Part shown: in pieces, positions 35,520-46,869 of the stretch | How positions within the stretch are numbered: position 1 is the stretch's first letter | How the letters are laid out: every line of letters starts with the position of its first letter | NCBI GenBank assembly: GCA_037447655.1 | Contig: JBBHKE010000123.1 | Location: 1 to 64,000 of the forward strand | Reading direction: 5' to 3' | Source: Zygnema cylindricum | Lineage: Eukaryota > Streptophyta > Zygnematophyceae > Zygnematales > Zygnemataceae | Length of the DNA: 64,000 nt | Position numbers and translations under genes: made by a program | The notes under the pieces: model-generated | What the model was told of the DNA's origin: nothing | The model's database searches: none | Seen by the model: only the letters and a program-made list of their open reading frames with translations

Positions 35520-36105
35520 CTAGTCAATCTTTAATTTCAGACCACACTTCTCCCTGCAGAAAATTAGCTTAGGGGAAGGCACAGGTTTGGTCATCATATC
35601 TGCTACCATCTCACTATCTGGTCGGTACTCTAAACTGATTATTTTATTTTCTACTTTCTCTTTAACAAAGCTGAGTCTAATGTCCATATGTTTATCTTTA
35701 AAATGATGTTTAGGATTGGCAGAAATAGAAATTGCTGCTTGATTATCACAAAATATTTTCTGAACACCACTCTTAAGATGACCAAGCTCACCAAGTAAAG
35801 ACTTAACCCACATCAATTCTTTTACAACAGAGCAAGAGGCCATATACTCAGCCTCCATGGTGGAGTGAGAAATAACCTTTTGCTGTTTGCTACTCCAACA
35901 GCAAGCCCCATCACCCACATATAATACACATCCAGAAGTGCATCTCCTCATCGGAGCATCACCATAACTGGAATCACTCCAAGTAGTGATAGAATCACTC
36001 CAAGTAGTGATGTCAGTATTCTCCCCACCCAAATGCAACCATAGATCCCTAGTTCCTATCAAGTATCTAAGGACTCTCTTAGCTGCCTCTTAATCCCTCT
36101 TAGTG
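35520..36105 (-). pseudogene. Copia-2 RNase H
   Basis: Open frame 35520-36062 has the RNase H acids in ITTWSDS, STMEAEYMAS and FCDNQAAI, and the C-terminal tail ADMMTKPVPSPK. An 18-bp direct duplication gives ITTWSDS twice in a row at about 35985-36020. The upstream join to RT is broken: the block expected as DWEAAKRVLRYL is frameshifted or stopped near 36090. Confidence 0.88.
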
Positions 36106-36296
36106 GGAGCATTTAGACTTTTACTCAGCACTCCTACAGCTGCAGCTAAATCCGGCCGGGTACAATTCATAAAATAGATTAGACTTCCCACTACTTGTCT
36201 GTAAGGAATAGTCTGCATGAACTTCTGTTCTTCAGGAGATAATTCCTTGTCTAAGACTATGACTCCTTCTTCCTCACTCCCCTCACTTCCCTTTTT

Positions 36297-37496
36297 TTAC
36301 TCCATTGGAGTTGTACAACTATTAGCTTTATCCATTTGAAATTTTTCCAGCATGTTCCTTATTGCTTCTTTTTGAGTCAATCTTATAATTTTTCTTTTTC
36401 GGTCTCTCTCTATTTGAATCCCCAAAATATATTTTGCTTCCCCCGTATCGTTCATTTCAAATCTCCCCTTAAGATCAGTTTTTAGTTTATTAATTTTTTC
36501 CATTGATTTACTTAAAATAAGCAAATCATCAACATAAATTGCAATAAATATAAAACCTTCATCATCTTCGAAAACATAGATTGAGTGATCTGAGCTAATC
36601 CGGATATATCCCAGACCGGTAAGAAACTCATCAAGCTTCTTATTCCACTGTCGAGGCGCCTGTTTCAAACCATAAAGATATTTAATCAGCCGGCATACCT
36701 TACTCTCCTCTCCTTCCTCCACAAACCCTTCGGGTTGTCGCATGAAGATCTCCTCTTCCAATTCTCCATGCAAAAAGGCTGTTTTGATGTCTATCTGGTG
36801 TACTTCCATGTCTTCCGCTGCTGCTGGGCTGAGAAGTATGCGGACGGAGGGAAATCTGACCACCGGGGCAAAGGTTTCCTCGTAGTTAATTCCCTCCTTT
36901 TGTGTAAATCCCTTTGCCACTAGTCGGGCCTTGTAGCGCTCGATTGTGTTATCTGGGTTCAGTTTTAATTTGAAAACCCACTTACAACCGATTGGTTTTC
37001 GGTTAGGTGGACAATCCACCAGCTCCCAAGTATCGGCTGCCATAATTGAGGCCATCTCCTCATTGATGGCTGTCTTCGACCGATTTCTTTCTGGACAAGT
37101 CATCGCCTCTCCATAAGTTTGAGGTTCATCTTGATGAGATAGTTTAGTTACCTTGTTATTAACCTGTTTTTCTTGCAGTCTTTTGCTACTTCTCCTTCCC
37201 CCCTCAAAATCTCAGGCCGGAATAGATGGTTCTCGTGGATTCTTTCGAACAAACTCGGCTTCTCCCCTATCCCTTGATTCCGAATCAATTTCCACCACGT
37301 CTTCCGCTTCGGGTAGAGTTGTCACTGGAGTTTCCACAGCCGAGTCCTTCTCAGTCTGATTTGTACCTGCAAGAATGTCATCTTCTCTAAAACCTGGATA
37401 GTTAGGAAGCTCAAAGTCATCAGAATTTTCTGACTCAAATCTGATTTTTACTGACTTCGTATATTTGAAGGGATCCACAGACTTTCCTTCATCCAT
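36297..37496 (-). pseudogene. Copia-2 reverse transcriptase and preceding linker
   Basis: RT is one open frame of 268 codons (36297-37103): GCKWVFKLKLNPDN, YKARLVAKGFTQKEG, the catalytic QIDIKTAFLHGE, YGLKQAPRQWNKKLDEF, and YVDDLL (about 36535). It is followed by GEAKYILGIQIERDR. A TAA right after SCTTPME (36297) cuts the frame where sister copies continue MELNKGSE. The acidic linker between integrase and RT (37212-37496, ESENSDDFELPNYP) is open in another frame. Confidence 0.92.
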
Positions 37497-37766
37497 AACT
37501 ACTAGATGTTTTACTAAGATTATATCTTCCCTTTTTAGATCATAAACTCTATATCCTTTAACATCTTCATCATATCCTAATAAGTATCCCAGTTTTCCTT
37601 TAGGATCTAGCTTCCAATTAGATCGATCTGTATCTAGACGGAATACTTGAGTGCCGAAAAACCTTTAAGTGGGATATGTCTGGTTTCCGGCCTGTCCATC
37701 TCTCATAAGGTGTTTGATCTTTTATAGCTGAAGTAAAAACTCTATTTTTGAGGTAATTAGCACAAT

Positions 37767-38942
37767 TCATTGCTCTGCCCAAAACCTTTTTCCTATCTTT
37801 TTATCTGACAACATACTTCTAACACTATCACTTAGTGTTCTATTTAACCTTTCAGCTACCCCATTCTGTTTCGGAATTTCTGGAACCGTCTTTTGGTGTT
37901 GGACCCCATCTTCCCTCAGAAAATCCTCAAACTGGTTAAAAGTATACTCTCCACCATTGTCACTCCTTACTCTCTTGATTGGAGTTTCATGGAGTTTTTC
38001 GCTCCATGCTTTATATTGTCTAAAATAATCCTGAGCTTCTGACTTGTTTTTCAAAAAATACACCCGGGAATACCCAGACCAATCATCAGTTATAGTCATC
38101 ATAAATCTCTTCCCCCCCGGTGAGGGCACTCTAGCCGGTCCCCAAATATCTGTGTGTACTAGATCTAGAATTTTTTCTCCCTTATAAATGGTTGTTTTAG
38201 GAAAGGGTAACCTTTGTGCTTTACCTTGAGCACATCCACTACAATCACTTATATCATCACTCTCACTGAACTGAATCCCTTCCACCACTCCCATCTTTGT
38301 CATCTCTCTTAACTTATCTAGATTCACATGCCCAAGCCTCTTATGCCACATCATAATATTATGAACACCAGCATAATAAAGTTTCTTCGTTTCACTACTT
38401 AAGATCAGCCTAAACATCCCATGGCTACCTTTCTCAACAATGAAATAGACATCCTCCTCAAAGCTAGCAGTAAAGACTCCTTCCCTAGTGCTAGTGAAAA
38501 AACCCTTATCATCTAATACAGATGTAGAGATAAGGTTTTTGTTCAGATCTGGAATAAACAATACATCGGAGAATGTTAATATGGATGTCTTACCTTCTAC
38601 TAACACTTTCAGATCTACCGATCCTACAAGAGTAGTGGTGACTATCCTCCTATCCCCATACTCTATCTCTACGGTGGGAATCTTTCTTATCTTAGTGAAC
38701 AGGTGCCTATCTTTACACATGTGCATGGAGGCACCTGAATCTATAATCCAGCTTGCTTAACCTTTCAATCCACCGTAAGCACATTTCTGCCTTCGTGGAA
38801 TTTCAACCTTATTTTTCGCCTCAAACTCCTCATCCAAAAAGAGCTCATCGTCTTCGTCCTCTGATTCCGCCTCAAGTACCTGTGTGACAAGGGCCTTTTT
38901 CTTTCCTCTCGGGGTACCACCGGTTTGCCCCTCCTTTAACAA
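37767..38942 (-). pseudogene. Copia-2 protease and integrase
   Basis: Gag tail and protease start in 38757-38942; a TAA at about 38759 precedes WIIDSGASMHM, the intact protease site. Integrase then runs open to 37767: zinc region HKRLGHVNLDK ... CSGCAQGK, and core acids in LVHTDIWG, VRSDNGGEY and NGVAERLNRT. All three catalytic acids are present. The frame stops just after FWAE because of a small deletion near 37767, where relatives continue AMNCANYLKN. Confidence 0.92.
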
Positions 38943-38949
38943 AGCTCGG

Positions 38950-39898
38950 TTAGCTTAGTGCACTCTGCCATATAGTGCCCAGGTTTCTTACAAAAATGAC
39001 ATAAACCTTTGGGAGCCATTGGTTCGAACTCGTCAGCATGTTATTTATGCTCCCTACCCCTATAGTTTCCGACTGGTTTCCGGGAATCCTTGTTCCTCGA
39101 ATCGGTCGCTGTTGCGTAGGCTTGGCCACTCTTTCCTCCCCTTCGGATCTCAATCGTATTCTCTCGAACGAGAATCATCCCTACCACTGAGTTCTATATC
39201 CACCTTGAGTCCGGCAAGTCCTGCACACGGTTGACTATGTTCTCGAACTCATCAGGTAACTTCATCAGTAAACAGTTAACCTTTTCTTTTTCACTAAAAA
39301 CTTTTCCCGCACTCTCAAGCTCCATGAAGAGTGTAGCAAGCTCATTGCAAAAATCCAACATATTTCCCCCTTTGTATACATACTCCTTAACTTTCTGATC
39401 AGCCAACTGTTGTTGCTGAATCGTACCACTTCGGTACATCTCTATGAGAGCCATCCAAAGATCGGATGCCCTTTCTACCTGCAAATGAGAACATGCAAGT
39501 CCTTGAGTGAGATGGCGTAGGATGAAGTGCTTTGCCGCCATATTGTTGAAGTCCCAGGTTTCACTATCATTCTTCTCGTTCCTCGGAATAGGTGACATGA
39601 ATGCCGAAGCAGTTGCTACTGGTGAGGTCCTCTCTTTCTCATTTCCTTTGTCCATCACCTCTCCTTCTTTTGTTTCCTCCGTTGAAGGTGAATCCTCTTT
39701 CCTGGTGAATCTGCTTCCTCCAAACCCGGGAGGAATTCCAAGACTTGATGGACGCCCCAATCGTCCACTCACTATCCCCCAAAACCTTTTTTCCTATAGA
39801 GCTCCTATCATCATACTTTCCCAATATATGAAGCCAGTTCCATTAAAGATTGGTACCGTAGAGGGTGGGCCCATAACCAGAAACTGTGAGACCTCCAT
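38950..39898 (-). pseudogene. Copia-2 gag, starting inside the 5' LTR
   Basis: An ATG at 39898-39896 inside the LTR opens MEVSQFLV, then runs through the primer site as MGPPSTVPIFNGTGFIYW. Copia gag features follow: MAAKHFILRHLTQGL, RASDLWMALIEMYRS, LADQKVKEYVYKGG. In-frame TAG codons at about 39795 (where copia-3 has TGT) and at 39194 (where copia-4 has TTG) interrupt it. The zinc knuckle CHFCKKPGHYMAEC (about 38995-38955) is intact. The sequence 39898-39194 stays in one frame apart from the stops. Confidence 0.85.
39864..39878 (-). other. Copia-2 primer-binding site (half initiator tRNA)
   Basis: The plus strand reads GGTGGGCCCATAACC directly against the LTR edge, a 15-base match to the anticodon arm of plant initiator tRNA-Met as I recall it. 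The ATG complementary to the CAU anticodon (39874-39872) is in frame with gag. Confidence 0.8.
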
Positions 39899-40925
39899 AA
39901 GTCCTCAGAGTGGACAGCTTCCAAGAAGCCTCTAGGATAATCTTGACCCCTTTGTGTTTCAGCAAAAAGAACTGCCACCCTGGCAGACAAAAAATCTGAC
40001 CACCTGCACCCCTGTGAAGGCAAGACTCCCCTGAGTCAATAGCAAAAAGAATCTCTGAATTTGCTCCCCTGAGCAGTAAGTTATGGAGGATCAAAGTTGA
40101 CCTTTTGTACATAAGCTCTCTGGGAGAGAGGGTCCTATCTTCTAATTTTTCTAAGTCCTATCTCTCTCACACACTCTATCTAGTGATGTACGGAACCAAT
40201 CAGATTACAGTTCCGTACGCAAAAAACCAGTTGCCGGTGTACTTTATGTACGGACACTGTACGACATGGCCTAAATGTCCACACGTGGTATGTCCGGATT
40301 CGCTCCTTTAATCCTCGGAGATGCCGCGCTCCAATGTAACATTGCTACGTGTCATCCGATGTGGCGATGCCCACAAACCGCCGAATTCTTCTTACGCGAT
40401 CTCGACGCTAATTCCGGCAGTCCGATTAAACTCGCATTTGATCGTAGCCGTAATAAATAAATGCGTGGTATTTGTTTCGCTTACAAAATCCATGCGCGGT
40501 ATTGATTTCTTTTCCGTACCGCAATTTGTACTTTTACATACCAGATCTATGTATCCCGTTAACAATTATAGTTAAATGATTTATCCTACGAATTAATGTT
40601 TAATTAATTATCGTACTATATAATATGTAAGACTACTTCTAGACTTAACGGCTAAGGCTACCGGCTATCTACTATCTGTCGGCCGGCAGGTACTAGGATC
40701 AAATCCTGTGGCCGGCACATACCTTTTAGTATATAACCCCCTAACTAATATAAATTTCCCGTAAACCTCAGGATAGCCTAGGTAGCCATGGCTCTAGCTT
40801 CCTCTCCAATTTCTCAGTGATTGCGACAAGTTTGAGAGTTGGAGAGAGAAGTTAGAGGTAGACTGCCTTGGCTTCTTTATTTCTAGTGAGACCTAGAAAA
40901 TACTTTAAAACCATTAATTTCTACA
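39879..40925 (-). repeat. Copia-2 5' LTR
   Basis: 1047 bp, near-identical to the 3' LTR. Plus-strand landmarks: GTACGGAAC inverted repeat around 40190-40221 and a GGATCAAATCC word near 40697. On the coding strand TATATAGTACG (about 40614-40624) could serve as a TATA region. Confidence 0.95.
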
Positions 40926-40930
40926 CGCTG

Positions 40931-42898
40931 GTGATCCAAATTTGGATTAACCGGAAATTGAAATGTGAGAGAATAGGAAAATATTTCATTTGAAAAATCT
41001 TCTTCGGTTCTATCCAGGTATGACCTAGAGGAAACCGATGATAATGAAGAGATTGTGGTCAAACCAACCAAACTGACGGAGATTCAGAGACCGCGACCGA
41101 AAATGGTGCGTCCGTAGAGTCGGAGAAACTGGAAAGATCTAACTTTAGTGGATGAAAAACTGTCCCGCTGCGGGTAGATCCGGATTGATAACGTAAGTTA
41201 TCCCAATCCGTTGGCATAAACGAAGAGAGAACCCTCGATTACGACTATGAGAGCACGGAATGGCCTAATCGAGGTGCGTCAAATGGAAGGCCAAACCACA
41301 CAAGACAAGCTAACACACAAAGTCTCTATCAAGACTCGGTGGTCAGATCTAGCAAGAAGCCGGAATACCAAAATCTCTACCCTGCAAACAATGAGGCAAG
41401 GTGGAAGGGCCAGATCTATAAAAACAAACAGAGAACTATCTAGGCACCTTTCGGTGCAGATCTACAACGACACAGACAGAAAATTGTCTAAACAGTGCCA
41501 CAAACGGCAAGATATATGAATGGAAATCCAATCCAGATAGTCACAGGGAAACTCAAGGCTACTCACGGCCAGATAGCATGCAAGGAAAACAAAGAAAATG
41601 CAAATGCTCAAAAAGGAAGGTTCGTAATATACCCAATCCACACCGATCCCTCTACACGAAGGCCCACACTATATCGTGACGCTTCTGTACCCGCAAGGCA
41701 TCGGGATACTCACAAACACCTTTAATACTCTGGTGAGTACTAAAAGTGAACCGGACTTGGTTGAAGCAAGTCAAATTTTGCAAAGTCCTCAATAACGTGA
41801 TCCGCCTCGGTTCCAAATAATCGTACCCAGGACCACCACTAAACACCGAGGCAATTAGTATCCTGCTAGGGTATGCGTATCAGCGTTATGCCACGCTATA
41901 CCCAACTATAAAGCAATGATAATTATATGTTATAATTCGTGCAAATCTAATATATATGAATATATACTTTTACTTTGCTAGGTTTTATGAATGATTAAAT
42001 TTGGCAAAGGAGGAAGAAAGAGAATATCAAATCCACCACAAACCAAACATCAACTAGCCAGCTAAGGAAGTTGCACTAAAAGAAAGAAAGATAAGAAATA
42101 TTAAGAAAAATTCTAAATACAACACAAAGTACGGTAAAATTGGGCAAAAAGGTTTCCCAAACCCTAATACCACGCTGCAAAAATCAAAAATCTGCGACCA
42201 AGGGATGGTAATATTCTGCCCTAGGGTTAAGAATTCCAAAAAATAAACCCTAAATCCGCCCAAACCCTAAATCTGCAGCCCAAACCCTAAATCTGCGGCC
42301 AAACCCTAATTCCGTAGATTAACCCTAAAAATCTGACATAAAATCCGACCTAAATCTGCAGACTAGAAATAGGGTGGCAACAAGATATAAGGACAAGGAT
42401 TGTAAGCAAGAAAGAATAAAACAAAAAACAACAACAAACTGTGTTTTTTTTTTTTTTTTTTTATAAAATAAAAGTTATAAATTAAAAATATTTTATAATT
42501 TTTTTTCATAAGGCAAAACTGAAAGCGAAAGCAAAAATAGAGAGAAAGTAGAATGAAGCTTGTAGTAAAATAAAGCTAGATCAAAAAGAAAAAAAAACCA
42601 AGCTCAAAAAAAAAGTGGAAGAAAGTCTAGAAATGAAAAGATAGATTTTATATTGAAAATAATGTAATTTTTATATTTTTTTCCTTTAGCTTTATTTTAT
42701 CACACAAAACTGAGAAGTAAAACTGAAAACGAAAGGTAAATAGGCAGGAAAATAGAAAGACAAAAACAAGAATAAAAACTGGATATGAAAGGTAATATTT
42801 TTTTAATGAAATAAAATTAATATTTTAAATAATTTATTTTAAATAAATAAACTTTTTAACATATGTGCTTTTGAAAAGTTAGACCTTTTGGACAAGAA
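40931..42898 (-). mobile_element. Ty3/gypsy-type remnant, right part (5' leader)
   Basis: Joined to 34460 across the copia-2 target, this restores the sequence upstream of gag. No coding domain is recognised; the 62-codon frame at 40883-41071 spans the copia-2 junction. The region includes a CCCTAAA-rich patch (42236-42335), a T17-like run at 42445 and AT-rich sequence. A 5' LTR could be hidden here but has no second copy to prove it. Confidence 0.5.
42236..42335. repeat. Telomere-like AAACCCTAA cluster
   Basis: Five CCCTAA words in about 90 bp, several as AAACCCTAAATCTGC spaced about 20-22 bp apart. They are dispersed and not a perfect telomeric array, so a repeated leader motif is more likely than a telomere remnant. 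Confidence 0.7.
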
Positions 42899-44103
42899 TA
42901 CTCAGCCACGAGGTAGCCACTAGGCTCTTGGGTCTTCTACGTATTCTTTACAAGAGTTATCTCATAAGAAAGCAACGAAGCAAAATAAATAATTCCAACC
43001 AAAAACAAGGAAAACTCCAAATCCGGCCAAAAATCACCCTTCCATTCCCAACCGAAAATACAAACAACACAAAAACAAACACCCAAACCGTTTAGCTGTC
43101 CGAGGGAAGGGCAGCCGGATCCGTATGCTTCTCCACACAAACTCCAATCCACCACTTCCCAAAAATGACACAAGTTGGAGGGAAACCTTCCGGACTTGGC
43201 TTTGAGCCGCGTGGATTAAAAGCCTGGGCAAAATTACAAGGGAGAATGTACGTAAAATATCTAGCGTGTACAGCTAGCTAGCCAAAGAAAAGAAGAAACT
43301 TGAGCAATCGGTGAGAGAGAGAGCAAGAGAAAAGCTTTGCCGCCAAGAGAAAATTCTTGTCCAAAAGCTAAATCTCTAAGTCTGAAAATTAGGCTAAGAG
43401 CTACGCTAGGCCTAAGCAAAATTAGCCTACGTCTAGTCTACTTTACATGCATGAAACAACTTATGATGTTGGCCAATAGGCGGCCAACATCGTCTGCCGT
43501 ACGCTTGACAAAATCCACTGTCCGAGGGTAAAAACCCTCCCTAACTACATGTATGCACGAACCTACATGGGTTCGCGACTTAAATAAAATATGATATATC
43601 GAAGTGTCGCTCGGAAATCGCGATACGCCTCCAATCGATACTTCGCATCGATACTCTCGAAATCGTGTGCATACGCACGAAACGATAAATACCGCACGAA
43701 ACGAAACATATCGCACGAAATATTCCCGAAAATCGGGAAGCAACGCCCGGACGATACATCGCGTCTATACTTCCAAAATCGTGTACCTACGCACGAAATG
43801 AAAGGTATCGCCCGAAATTAGCACTATACAGCCAAACGTGAAAATAAATAAATCGACGTGAAATCGCACGTGCGACGAAACAACATGAAAACGTGCGTGC
43901 ATCCATAAAATCGTGCGTGCATGCATAATACCGCGTGTGCCTGCGAAATATCGCGCGTGCATCAAATCGTGCGTGCATGCATGAAATCACGTGTACATGC
44001 ATAAAATCGCGCGTGCGTGCATTATATCGTGCGCGCGTGCCGAATATCACGCGTGCGGGAAGAATATCTTGCGCGCAAGCAGCCGACACGATGCGGCATG
44101 ACA
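42899..44103. mobile_element. Unit X', right fragment
   Basis: Matches 30538-31750 nearly end to end (TACTCAGCCACGAGGTAGCC ... GGCATGACA). With 31753-31943 it makes a second full unit X'. The Z-DNA-prone CGTGCATGCAT block is at 43870-44090. It is followed directly by GCAT and the rest of copia-3. Confidence 0.85.
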
Positions 44104-44107
44104 GCAT

Positions 44108-45602
44108 TCAGACTCCTAAGTACTCCTACTGCTGCGGATATGTCCGGACGAGTACAATTCATAAAATATATTAGGTTGCAGATTACTTGTCTAAAAAGAA
44201 TGGTCTGCATAAATCTCTTCTCTTCTTGGCCTACCTCATCATCCAAGATTATAACTCCCTCTTCCACACTCACCTCACTTCCCTTGTTTAGTTCCATTGA
44301 AGTGGTACAACTATTAGCCTTGTCTATTTGGAATCTTTCCAACATGTTTCCAATGGCCTTTTTTTGAGTTAATCTTATTATATTTTTATCTTTGTCTCTC
44401 TCTACCTGAATTATCAAAATATACCTTGCTTCTCCCATATCTTTTATCTCAAATCTTCCTTTTAGATCATTTTTCAACTAATTTATTTTATCCATAGATT
44501 TACCTAAAACAAGCAAATCATCAACATAAATTGCAATAAAAATAATTTTTTCCTCATCTTCAAACAAATAAATTGAGTGATATGAGCTGATCCGAATATA
44601 TCCCAAACTTGTAAGAAACTCATCGAGCTTTTTGTTCCAAGGCGCCTGTTTCAACCCATACAAAGATTTGATCAATCAACATACCCTACTCTCCTCCCCT
44701 TGCTCCACAAATCCTTCGGGCTGTCGCGGTAAAGTCTCCTCTTTTAACTCTCTATGTAGGAAGGCCGTCTTGATGTCCATCTAATGCACTTCTATGTCTT
44801 CTGCTGCCGCCATACTGAGAAACATCCGAAAAGAAGAAAACTTGACGATTGGCGCAAAAGTCTCATCGTAGTCAATTCCTTTTTTCTGGGTAAATCCCTT
44901 CGGCACTAACCGAGCCATGTAGCGCTCAATGGTCTTATCTGGGTTCAGTTTCAATTTGAATACCCACTTACACCCGATTGGCTTCCTATCAGGGGGACAG
45001 TCCACCAATTCCCATGTATTGGCTGCCATAATCGAATCTATCTCCTCATTAATGGTTGTCTTCCACCTGTTTCTCTCATGACACTTCATCGCCTCACTAT
45101 AAGTCTGGGGTTCATCGGGATGAGACAATTTGGTTACCTTGTTGTTAACTTGTTTTTCTTGCAGTCTTTTGCTTTTTCTCCTTCCACCCTCAAACTCTGA
45201 TGCTGGAATGGATGGCTCTCGAGGATTCTTTCGAATAGTTTCGACTTCTCCCCTATTCCTCGATTCCGGGTCAATTTCCACCACGTCTTCCGCTTCGGTT
45301 GGAGTTCGCATTAGGGGTTCCACGTTTGAATCCTCCTCGGTTTGATTTGTACCTGCAAGATCATGAACTTCTCGAAAACGTGGATAGTTAGGAAGCTCAA
45401 AGTCATCAAAATTTTCTGACTCAAATCTGATTTTGACTGTCTTTGTATGTTTAAAGGGATCTATAGATTTCCCTTCATCCATGACCACTAGATGATTTAC
45501 TAGGATTATATCATCTCTCTTGAGATCATAAACTCTATATCCTCCTACATCTGTATCATATCCTGCAGATATCTTGCTATTCTTTTCGGATCCAACTTCC
45601 AA
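44108..45602 (-). pseudogene. Copia-3 reverse transcriptase remnant
   Basis: Linker and RT start are open in 44781-45602 (GCKWVFKLKLNPDK, RLVPKGFTQKKG, ETFAPIVKF). The expected YKARLVAKG reads YMARLVPKG. A stop follows EVH, at the start of the first catalytic block. 44478-44675 carries YGLKQAPWNKKLDEF (one residue short) and YVDDLLVLGKS. 44022-44477 carries GEARYILIIQVERDK and CTRPDISAAVGVL, ending at the X' junction. Confidence 0.88.
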
Positions 45603-46771
45603 TTTGACCGATCTGTGTCTAGGCTGAATACTTGACTAGCGGAAACCTTTAAGTGTGAAACATTTGGTTTTCGGCCGGTCCATCTCTCATAAGGAGTTTG
45701 GCCTTTTACTGGTGAAGTAAGAACTCTATTCTTGAGATAGTTTGCACAGTTCATAGCTTCAGCCCAAAATCTCTTTCCTTTCTTCTTATGTGAGAGCATA
45801 CTCCTGGCACTATAACTTAGTGTTCTTTCTAATCTCTCGGCTACACCATTGTACTCAAGATTTTCAGGAACTGTTTTTTAGTGTTGCAATCCATCTTCTC
45901 TCAGAAAATCCTCAAACTGATTGTAGGTATACTCTCCCCCATTATCACTCCTTACTTTCTTAATAGAGGTTTAAAGGAGTTTCTCACTCCATGCCTTGTA
46001 TTCCTTAAAAACATGTGGGGCTTCTGATTTATTTTTCAGGAAATACACTCTAGTGTATCGAGACCAATCGTCAGTGATTGTCATCATAAAACTTTTACCA
46101 CCGGGTGAGGGCACTTTGGCCGGTCCTCAAATATCAGTGTGTACCAAGTCTAACACTTTTTCCCTTTTATAAGTGGTTTTCTTTTAGGAAGGGTAACTTG
46201 TGTGCCTTACCTTGAGCACAACCACTAGAGTCACTTAGGTGTTCACTTTCTCAGAACTGGATTCCTTCCACCATTCTCATCTTTTTCATTTCTTTCAACT
46301 TATCTAAATGCACATGTCTAAGCCACTTATGCCACAATATAATATCATGAACACCAACATAGTAAAGTTTTTTCTTTTCATTGCTTAAAATCAGCCTAAA
46401 TATCCCTTGGCTACCTTTTTAAGCAGTGAAATAAACTTCCTCCTCAAAGCTAGCAGTAAAGGTTCCCTTCTTAGTGTTAGTCTCAAAACCCTTATCCTCT
46501 AACACAGACGTTAAGATAAGGTTTTTGTTTAGCTCTATAATAAACAACACATCAGAGAATGTCATATGGATTCCTTTCCATCCAATATGACTTTCAAATC
46601 TACCGATCTTACCATAGTAGTAGTGACTACTCTCCCATCCTCATTATCTATCTCTACGGTGGGAATCTTTCTCATCTTAGTTAATATGTGTTTATCCTTA
46701 CACATGTACATGGAGGCACAGGAATCCACAATCCAACCTCTTTCATTTTTCAAACCTCCAAAAGCACACAT
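45545..46771 (-). pseudogene. Copia-3 protease and integrase remnant
   Basis: The protease site near 46725 reads WIVDSCAS: the glycine of DSGA is now cysteine, which should abolish activity. The integrase is recognisable against copia-2 (KNRVLTSPVKGQTPYERW at 45545-45799) but is crossed by several stops, for example near 45870 and 45970. Confidence 0.85.
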
Positions 46772-46869
46772 CCGCTTTCGAGGAATTTCGACCTCGGTCT
46801 TTGCTTCCTACCCCTCATCCACGAAGAGCTCACTGTCCTCGTCTTCGGATTCCTTCGCGTGTTCCTGAG

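Larger units (their letters stand above)
34461..40925 (-). mobile_element. Copia-2: best-preserved Ty1/copia element, nested in the gypsy remnant
   Basis: 6465 bp bounded by two LTRs (34461-35506 and 39879-40925) and a perfect 5-bp duplication CGCTG (34456-34460 and 40926-40930). LTRs run TG...CA and differ by roughly 5 percent, so it is the most recent insertion of the stack by position and similarity. Pol order is protease, integrase, reverse transcriptase, RNase H. Most catalytic motifs survive, but stop codons and frameshifts in gag, before protease, after integrase and after RT make it inactive as written. Confidence 0.96.

Noticed and set aside
42236-42335. Interstitial telomere
   Set aside because: The CCCTAAA words are spaced by unrelated bases and lie in the leader of a retroelement remnant.
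31944-42898. Units X and X' as the LTRs of the gypsy remnant
   Set aside because: A 191-bp piece of X' lies between complete X and the gypsy sequence, and the right fragment lacks exactly those bases; interruption of X' by the remnant explains the layout better.
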